A DNA stretch of 12,892 bases, taken from Magnetococcales bacterium (GTDB lineage: Bacteria; Pseudomonadota; Magnetococcia; Magnetococcales; JADFWU01). The translations under genes were made by a program, and so were the position numbers. Shown in pieces: positions 1 through 4,334 of this stretch. Under the pieces are notes generated by a model that saw only the letters and a list, made by a program, of their open reading frames with translations, was not told the origin of the DNA and did no database searches. Location: the NCBI GenBank assembly GCA_015234045.1, contig JADFWU010000068.1, forward strand, positions 1-12,892, in the 5' to 3' direction. The first letter of the stretch is position 1. Each line of letters starts with the position of its first letter.

Positions 1-549
1 GCGTATGGTGATTGTGCCGGAACCGTCTTTATCAAAGTGGAGATCCTCGACATTGACGGCTACCACTTCACTTGATCGGGCCAGCATGTCACGGGCCATT
101 AACATCATGGCTACATCCCGGATATCGCGCTCGGAACTTAGGACGTTTTCGAGTATCCGAATTACATCAACGCTGGTTAATCCTCGGGCCTGTTTCTGTC
201 TGGTGCCTTTTGAGCGATTCATTCGTTTAATCGCTAACTTAACATCATTACTCTTGGTTGGATCTGGTAGGTCAGCCGCTCGGTGTAGGTGGGCGATTGA
301 GGCTATGTACCTTCTGACCGTGGCCGGTTTATACTCTTCGGCGCACTGGTCCACATATGCCCGGATATTCTCAGGTGTGGCCGGTAGGGATAGGACGCCC
401 TTTTGCTCACACCACTTGGTGAACTTCATGCTATCTGACTTGATGGCCCGTACCGTGTTTGGTGCAAATGCGTTCTCTGAGTCAATGGCGTACTTTTCCA
501 GCTTTGCTGCAATCTGATCTTCTGTCCGGGTAATAAGCGCTTTATTCAC
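1..549 (-). CDS. Tyrosine recombinase (XerC/D-like), C-terminal part cut off by the window edge
   Basis: The reading frame is open on the minus strand from a GTG at 549 to the left end of the window: 183 codons with no stop. A purine-rich GGGGGAG lies just upstream of the GTG and supports this start. Residues about 1-105 look like the SAM-like core-binding domain of tyrosine recombinases, with the pattern APNTVRAIKSD..FTKWCEQKG and later KPATVRRYIASIAHLH. After residue about 120 the catalytic domain begins; MLARSSEVVAVNVEDLHFD matches box I, including its catalytic arginine. The remaining catalytic residues and the tyrosine lie outside the window. It differs from the second integrase at 9841-10959. 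It could be a plasmid-type resolvase, the integrase of a neighbouring element, or part of this one. The family call is firm; its role is not. Confidence 0.85.
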   Translation of the reverse strand, partial: MNKALITRTEDQIAAKLEKYAIDSENAFAPNTVRAIKSDSMKFTKWCEQKGVLSLPATPENIRAYVDQCAEEYKPATVRRYIASIAHLHRAADLPDPTKSNDVKLAIKRMNRSKGTRQKQARGLTSVDVIRILENVLSSERDIRDVAMMLMARDMLARSSEVVAVNVEDLHFDKDGSGTITIR

Positions 550-556
550 GGCTCCC

Positions 557-600
557 CCTTATAATGTAAGATAAATGGTATTATGTAACGCAATAATGCA
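557..600 (-). promoter_or_regulatory. AT-rich upstream region of the recombinase with spaced direct repeats
   Basis: On the plus strand ATAATGTAA (561-569) and ATTATGTAA (580-588) form a direct repeat 19 bp apart, and ATAATG recurs at 593-598. They sit directly upstream of the minus-strand GTG start. The spacing is close to two helical turns, as expected for a regulator bound on one face. The region also holds poor matches to sigma70 hexamers on the minus strand (TTACAT and TTATAA, 18 bp apart). Promoter and operator function is inferred. Confidence 0.35.
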
Positions 601-985
601 TGCTTTTTGACACCATTTCAAGCCCATTTCGCTACCCATAACGCCACCCCCTTAAATCGGCCGCAACGCCTACGGCCTTGGGCGTTTTGTCGGTGATGCA
701 AAATAGGCTGCTTGAATCGTTTCGCGCCATCGATTTCGCAACAGCGCGTTATCGACTGGCCAAGAGTTGAGAATATCAGCCAGGAAAGAAAGAAGTGGGC
801 ACCTTCAGCGCTGGTGGTGATGGCTTCAATGGCATCCTGGTGACGGCCATCATGTGGAAGCCTTCATCCAGATCTATTGGCCGTATCGATGGGTATCGAC
901 TAAACAGCCATAAAAAGAAAGAAGCTTGGAAAAGAAAAAGTGATGAGCTTGTCATTTCTCATACGTAGGGGGGTTCTCACATGTT
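601..985. other. Intergenic stretch with no supported gene
   Basis: No open frame here has both a credible start and a ribosome binding site. A minus-strand frame from about 875 to 626 is open for roughly 80 codons but has no good start and no recognisable family. A short inverted repeat, ACGCC/GGCGT followed by TTTT, lies near 669-690 and could be a weak terminator. The right end (905-960) is purine rich. The stretch separates the leftward recombinase from the iteron cluster. Confidence 0.4.
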
Positions 986-1344
986 TTGTCCACACTATTA
1001 TATTATCTTATTGTTTTTAAAAGAAAGTAGTATAAAAAAGTGTGGACAGAAGGGTAAAAAGTGTGGACAGAACGGGTGGATTTGTGGACAAAACAGATGA
1101 GTTTGTGGACAGAACGACTATGATCTGTGGAAACTTTATCAGGCATAAAAAATTCTTTTCTGTCCACATTTTCAGACTTTTGTCCACAGCGTTAACGTCA
1201 TACTTATATCTATATAATCAACAGGATAAATCAGTTGTCAGCCCTTCGGTGTGGACAGAGTGAATATTTGAAATGTCCACAAATAAAACGCTATATAATC
1301 AAATTGATATGTTGGTTTTTTCCGATTTGTGGACAATGTGGACA
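986..1344. repeat. Iteron cluster of TGTGGACA octamers; candidate replication origin
   Basis: Exact TGTGGACA occurs on the plus strand at 1041, 1062, 1083, 1104, 1250, 1328 and 1337. Its complement TGTCCACA occurs at 987, 1161, 1181 and 1274. A degenerate copy, TGTGGAAA, is at 1126. The first four plus-strand copies are spaced exactly 21 bp apart and the fifth 22 bp, so they lie on one helical face. The 21 bp units share more than the octamer (often TGTGGACAGAACGG). AT-rich tracts lie between and beside the copies (995-1040, 1195-1235, 1283-1320). No exact copy was found elsewhere in the window. Such arrays are typical of iteron origins bound by a plasmid Rep or a satellite-phage primase-helicase. 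TTGTCCACA is also one base off a DnaA box. Origin function is inferred. Confidence 0.8.
1210..1302 (+). repeat. Pair of AT-rich 12-mers inside the iteron cluster
   Basis: CTATATAATCAA occurs at 1210-1221 and again at 1291-1302, 81 bp apart. Each copy is flanked by a TGTCCACA on its left (1181 and 1274) and a TGTGGACA on its right (1250 and 1328). The same three-part module is thus present twice. Repeated AT-rich 12- to 13-mers beside iterons are typical of DNA unwinding elements. The repeats are read directly; the unwinding role is inferred. Confidence 0.6.
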
Positions 1345-1450
1345 CATTTTTCACCACCCCCCTGAGTTTTTTTCTCTCAAGGGGTCAAAATCACCACCGC
1401 CTGACCTTCTTCTTTTTCAAAGCTGGCCCACTTCCAGGTGTCAACCATTG

Positions 1451-1511
1451 CTTCATGAGTGTTTGAGCATGAAGTCGTTCATGTCTAGCTTTTTGAATTG
1501 GTTCATATAAT
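1451..1511 (+). promoter_or_regulatory. Candidate activator-dependent promoter for the Mor-like gene
   Basis: CTTCATG (1451-1457) and CATGAAG (1468-1474) form a perfect inverted repeat with 10 bp between the arms. A perfect TATAAT lies at 1506-1511, and no good -35 hexamer is found 15-19 bp upstream of it. A dyad about 55 bp upstream of the expected start, combined with a strong -10 and no -35, is what an activated promoter looks like. Mor/C-family proteins bind dyads upstream of such promoters, so autoactivation is possible but inferred. Confidence 0.35.
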
Positions 1512-1557
1512 TCATACTGTTGATGGATGGTAACCATATTATTAGCGAGGCCGGTTC

Positions 1558-1935
1558 ATGATGCTCTCCTCAATCCCAGTTGAAGAACTCCCGGAATTGA
1601 TTCAAGTGATGGTTGGTGCGGTGGGTGCGACAGCTACGACCGCTTTGGTTCAAGGTCTTGGTGGGTCCACTGTCCGATTTCCAAAATGTGGGAAAGGGAA
1701 GACTTACGATGTTGTGGTGAAATTGATCGGCAAAGAGAAAGCCGAATCACTTCGCCATATTTTCAACAAGGAAGTAATCTATTTACCCTCATTGAAGACT
1801 TTCCGTGCCAAAGCCAGACAGCGAGAAATCATTCGTCGATACGATGATGGTGGTGTGACTGGGGAGGATTTAGCCGTTGAATTTGGTGTTTCTGTGCGTT
1901 GGGTATATGCGATTTTGAATCAGGAACGCATATAG
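1558..1935 (+). CDS. Mor-family transcription activator
   Basis: This 125-residue protein matches the Mor/C family of phage Mu middle and late transcription activators. The N-terminal part (residues about 8-45, LPELIQVM then GLGGSTVRFPK) corresponds to the dimerisation domain. IGKEKAESLRHIF and a second segment follow. The C-terminal part (about 88-121, REIIRRYDD, EDLAVEFGVSVRWVYAIL) is the helix-turn-helix. The length is close to Mor. GAGG at 1547-1550, 7 bp before the ATG, supports the start. Family members bind dyad sites as dimers and recruit RNA polymerase to promoters lacking a -35. It stands alone between the iteron cluster and a structured non-coding region ending in a terminator. Its target is not known; a dyad at 1451-1474 upstream of its own start is one candidate. 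Confidence 0.85.
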   Translation: MMLSSIPVEELPELIQVMVGAVGATATTALVQGLGGSTVRFPKCGKGKTYDVVVKLIGKEKAESLRHIFNKEVIYLPSLKTFRAKARQREIIRRYDDGGVTGEDLAVEFGVSVRWVYAILNQERI

Positions 1936-1970
1936 GGGGAAACCCTCACTCCCTCCGTGGTGGGCGGGTC

Positions 1971-2011
1971 GGTGTTGTGGATCATGGGACCACGGTCCGA
2001 TCCTCAACACC
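1971..2011. other. Long imperfect hairpin downstream of the Mor-like gene
   Basis: GGTGTTG-T-GGATC (1971-1983) pairs with GATCC-T-CAACACC (1999-2011), with one T-T mismatch. After a three-base bulge, inner GGACC pairs with GGTCC, making about 17 paired bases around a two-base loop. No T-run follows, so it does not look like an intrinsic terminator. It could be a structured leader or trailer, a protein-binding cruciform, or part of an origin. Function unknown. Confidence 0.5.
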
Positions 2012-2070
2012 TCAACCGAATGATAACATACGGTGAAACAGGCAGAATAAGAGATTTTTTATTGATAGAT

Positions 2071-2089
2071 CCGGGCGGGGACTGCCCGG
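2071..2089. other. Short GC-rich hairpin ahead of the terminator
   Basis: CCGGGC (2071-2076) pairs perfectly with GCCCGG (2084-2089) around a 7-base loop. It lies 6 bp upstream of the terminator stem. It may be part of the same transcript end or of a small RNA ending at the terminator. Confidence 0.4.
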
Positions 2090-2095
2090 TTAGAG

Positions 2096-2137
2096 GGGAA
2101 GCATAGAGCGTCTTTGAACGCCTGCTTCCCTTTTTTT
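2096..2137 (+). terminator. Rho-independent terminator
   Basis: GGGAAGCA (2096-2103) pairs with TGCTTCCC (2123-2130). An inner GCGT/ACGC pair lies within, and TTTTTTT (2131-2137) follows immediately. This is a complete intrinsic terminator on the plus strand. It ends transcription coming from the Mor-like gene or from a small RNA in 1936-2095, and separates it from the repressor region. Confidence 0.8.
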
Positions 2138-2395
2138 ATGGATGTGATATTCTGTTTCTACGGTGACTGGAACCGGGCGTGGCCCCTATGGTTTCAACTC
2201 ACTAGCGCCGATTCAGCCACGTGGATTAGGTCCCGATCTTCTTTTTCCCGGCTTCAGTTTTTCTCTTTTTTCAGTTGTGCTATCCTGAATTCACGGTGGA
2301 TGTGATCAGGCGTGGCCCTCATGATTGCATGCATTAGTCCGGTTCAGTCACGTGGACTCGGCCCCCTTTAAGCTCTTCTTGACTGCCTATTCAAG
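2131..2395 (+). repeat. Two imperfect ~133 bp tandem repeats, possibly structured RNAs
   Basis: Unit A (about 2131-2262) and unit B (about 2265-2395) align along their length. Each starts with a T-run. ACGGTG follows (2160 and 2293), then GGCGTGGCCC (2176 and 2309), then TTCAGYCACGTGGA ending at 2225 and 2356. The offset is 133 bp, falling to 131 bp after a 2 bp gap. In both, GCGTGGC can pair with G(C/T)CACGT about 35 bp downstream. In B the G-C pair becomes G-T, which would still pair in a plus-strand RNA but not in a minus-strand one. No protein is supported here. The end of B overlaps the 3' end of the repressor gene. Function unknown. Confidence 0.6.
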
Positions 2396-3049
2396 AATGC
2401 CTTGCAGTGTAAGTTCGTTCTTCTTAATTTGTTCCCGGCCTTCTCTACTTAGGAATTGTTCCCACTCATATGTTGTGCTGTTATTTTCATTCAAAGAAGT
2501 GGGAATCACCGGCTCAATATTGATAGCTCTAGAGGCAATAACAACTTCAGCCAATATAGAGAAACCTAAGCTGCGCTCATGAGACGAGATCTCATTGATC
2601 ATTGATTCTAAGTCTGTAGTCAGGCTTTCACCTTCTAAATCATGCTTTTTCAGAACACCAAGGAACACGTTAAGGATTCTGGTAATTTCAGGCACACCCA
2701 TTGAGACATAAGCTTTCCCACCTTTATCAAATCCCATACCGACTAATGTGCCTAAATTCAAAAGCTTAATAACTTCAGATTGCTCCTCAGAGATACCCTT
2801 TGATTCACCAAATAATAGCCAATCAGCGGTCACATCTTTTCCCAACGCTTTGACCATTTTGGCTAAAACTTCTGCTGAGGGAGAGAATTCGTCACGCTCA
2901 TACCTGCTAATCGTATCTCTCGCGATGCCTGATTTTTCTCCAAATTCAGCCTGATTTAGGCCAAGTCTTTTCCTTGCTGAACGTAGCCTAGAGCCAAAAT
3001 TCGACAAAGTCTCCGCATTTATTGTTGACATATTTGAATACCACGTCAT
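2387..3049 (-). CDS. CI-type XRE-family repressor without a peptidase domain
   Basis: The protein has 220 residues. Residues about 17-80 form a classic HTH_3 (XRE/CI) domain: FGSRLRSARKRLGLNQAEFG, SGIARDTISRYERDEFSPSAEVLAKMVKALG. The rest has no Ser-Lys LexA/S24 peptidase motif. RecA-stimulated self-cleavage is therefore unlikely, and release must come another way, for example by antirepressor binding. It is divergent from the Cro-position gene at 3110, and its start overlaps a candidate rightward promoter, the usual layout of a lysogeny switch. Two starts are possible, 3049 and 3031; neither has a good ribosome binding site, so the exact start is uncertain. Its role as element repressor is inferred from fold and position. 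Confidence 0.85.
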   Translation of the reverse strand: MTWYSNMSTINAETLSNFGSRLRSARKRLGLNQAEFGEKSGIARDTISRYERDEFSPSAEVLAKMVKALGKDVTADWLLFGESKGISEEQSEVIKLLNLGTLVGMGFDKGGKAYVSMGVPEITRILNVFLGVLKKHDLEGESLTTDLESMINEISSHERSLGFSILAEVVIASRAINIEPVIPTSLNENNSTTYEWEQFLSREGREQIKKNELTLQGILE

Positions 3050-3090
3050 ATTCTAAAGTCGTTGATATGATGTATACGTCTTACTATTGC
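3025..3090 (+). promoter_or_regulatory. Divergent control region with candidate rightward promoters and operators
   Basis: TTGACA (3025-3030) with CATATT (3047-3052) at 16 bp, and TTGATA (3062-3067) with TATTGC (3085-3090) at 17 bp, are two candidate rightward promoters. Two dyads overlap them: GAATA-N8-TATTC (3036-3053) and the near-palindrome GATGTATACGTC (3069-3080). These are plausible sites for the repressor and the Cro-like protein. No convincing leftward promoter could be picked out. Confidence 0.45.
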
Positions 3091-3109
3091 TGCAATTCTG
3101 GAGAATTAT

Positions 3110-3340
3110 ATGCAAAACCGCAATGATCTGAAACCAGGAAGAGACCTGTTCCTAAAGGTGAAGGCGGCTTTTATCCTTCAAGATACAACCATTACCCAGT
3201 GGTGCAAAGCTAATGAGATTTCAATTAGCGGAGCATCTTCAGCTCTCATCGGGTCATGGAACGGGCCTAAAGGAAAGGAGGTACGGCAAAGGGTCTATGA
3301 AGCCTCAGGAGCCGACAAGCTGATTATCAAATCTGATTAA
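3110..3340 (+). CDS. Small Cro-position DNA-binding protein
   Basis: The protein has 76 residues and GGAG at 3100-3103 as ribosome binding site. It is the first gene to the right of the divergent control region. Residues about 26-65 (TTITQWCKANEISISGASSALIGSW.GPKGKEVRQRV) look like the helix-turn-helix seen in small phage regulators next to CI-type repressors. By position it should act as Cro does, repressing the repressor promoter or its own. No specific named family could be assigned from sequence alone. Confidence 0.65.
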   Translation: MQNRNDLKPGRDLFLKVKAAFILQDTTITQWCKANEISISGASSALIGSWNGPKGKEVRQRVYEASGADKLIIKSD

Positions 3341-3379
3341 CCACGCCCACAACAACCCCTTAAGTTTAAAGAGGCAATA

Positions 3380-3916
3380 ATGAACAGCAACGAACTATCC
3401 CCATTCTCATGGGGAGAAATCTCCCTGTCCCAAGTTATCAACCAAAGTGGTGTGCCACATGTGACTCGACGCGCTATCGGTGAGTGGCTGGGATACTCCG
3501 AACCTAAGCATGCAATCTCCAAAATTTTGAAGCGGAACCCGTACATTGAAAGCTATGCAGTGGTGGTCAACTTGACCACCACTGACGGCAAAAATTACGA
3601 CACTCGCGTCTATCATCCCATCGGTTTCATGCTCATCGTCATGGAGTCCGGCCAACCCAAAGCCAAAGAGTTCAAGGAAGCGGTTGCCAACTTCGTCTGG
3701 AGCTTTTCCCGTCCATCTCCGTTGAAACTCAAAGAGCGTCTGGATTTGCACAAGTTGAAGCGCGGATTTATCCGAGATCTGACCAAAGCCAAAGACGCCT
3801 ATGAACGGCAAGCACTGGGTAACAGCCTCCGTGAAATTTGCCAATTCCTTGGTGAAACCATGCCGGAAGTCTGTTTGCTCGGTAAGGATGCAGATCAGTA
3901 CCAGTTGGAGTTGTAA
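3380..3916 (+). CDS. BRO-N/antirepressor-like phage protein
   Basis: The protein has 178 residues; an AAAGAGG motif lies about 6 bp before the ATG. The N-terminal half (about 25-110) looks like a BRO-N or P22-antirepressor-type domain. TRRAIGEWLGYSEPKHAISKIL is the first part; a hydrophobic strand region and VYHPIGFMLIVMESGQPKAKEFKEAVANFVW follow. The C-terminal part (about 115-178) is charged, helical and without recognised motifs. Proteins with this domain in phages and satellites are often antirepressors. Its position, two genes from a repressor with no peptidase domain, suits that role. The fold call is moderately sure; antirepression is inferred. Confidence 0.6.
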   Translation: MNSNELSPFSWGEISLSQVINQSGVPHVTRRAIGEWLGYSEPKHAISKILKRNPYIESYAVVVNLTTTDGKNYDTRVYHPIGFMLIVMESGQPKAKEFKEAVANFVWSFSRPSPLKLKERLDLHKLKRGFIRDLTKAKDAYERQALGNSLREICQFLGETMPEVCLLGKDADQYQLEL

Positions 3917-3941
3917 CCACTGCGCCAAACCAAATGAACCA

Positions 3942-3981
3942 AGCCAGGAAACAGCCGGGATTATCTCTTTGTTTCCTGGCT
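3942..3981 (+). other. Perfect 12 bp stem-loop after the antirepressor-like gene
   Basis: AGCCAGGAAACA (3942-3953) is the exact reverse complement of TGTTTCCTGGCT (3970-3981), with a 16-base loop. No T-run follows on the plus strand. It lies 26 bp after the upstream stop and about 77 bp before the next start. It could be a weak or factor-assisted terminator, an mRNA-stabilising or processing hairpin, or a protein-binding dyad. Confidence 0.5.
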
Positions 3982-4057
3982 ATTCTCATGACTAAAACCC
4001 GTTGCTAACTCCTCAAATATGGAACGGAAACAACTCTTTATTTAGAGGTTTAATGCA

Positions 4058-4294
4058 ATGTCGATAGATCTTGAAAAGCCACTGTTAAACAAACTGCCTA
4101 TAGATAATTTGTCAAACGTTTCCAGCATTTTGAATTTTATGGAATCAGTTTTTGCTGACTATACCAGGGATGATTTTGAACTGAATCTCCCAGGTAAGGC
4201 TGTTAACGGTCTCTGTCTCATTTTAGCCCTGTTGCGTGACTCTGTTGATGACGCATCCGACCGAATGATTGAAGCACCTGAAAGCACACAATGA
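4058..4294 (+). CDS. Small hypothetical protein
   Basis: The 78-residue frame has an AGAGG sequence 10-14 bp upstream of the ATG. The product is acidic and mostly helical (SNVSSILNFMESVFADYTRDDFEL, then a leucine-rich GLCLILALLRDSVDD). There are no cysteine pairs, no signal peptide and no convincing membrane segment. It ends 40 bp before the primase-helicase start and reads in the same direction, so it probably shares the transcript. The family is not recognised. It could be an accessory replication or regulatory protein. Confidence 0.55.
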   Translation: MSIDLEKPLLNKLPIDNLSNVSSILNFMESVFADYTRDDFELNLPGKAVNGLCLILALLRDSVDDASDRMIEAPESTQ

Positions 4295-4334
4295 CTATAT
4301 TTTCGTGTTTAAACTGGGACCAACGGAGCCAATA

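Noticed and set aside
5-517. Long plus-strand open frame (170 codons)
   Set aside because: It lies opposite the minus-strand tyrosine recombinase, which has clear family sequence; this frame has none.
986-1344. CRISPR array
   Set aside because: The repeats are only 8 bp, occur on both strands, and the 21 bp units are too short for repeat plus spacer.
986-1344. Chromosomal oriC with DnaA boxes
   Set aside because: TTGTCCACA is one base off the DnaA box, but most copies are not followed by that base, there is no dnaA/dnaN context, and the 21 bp phasing suits iterons better. A host DnaA contribution is not excluded.
1042-1510. Plus-strand frames across the iteron cluster
   Set aside because: Their codons are built from the octamer repeats, they lack ribosome binding sites, and the products resemble nothing.
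2131-2395. Type III toxin-antitoxin RNA repeats
   Set aside because: The repeats are long (133 bp) and diverged, only two copies exist, and no ToxN-like gene follows.
2114-2582. Plus-strand frames in the repeat region
   Set aside because: They cross a terminator and the diverged repeats, do not keep frame between repeat copies, and partly shadow the repressor.
4269-4334. Upstream ATG extension of the primase-helicase
   Set aside because: It has no ribosome binding site and overlaps the preceding gene, whereas the ATG at 4335 has CGGAG at good spacing and begins the conserved domain.
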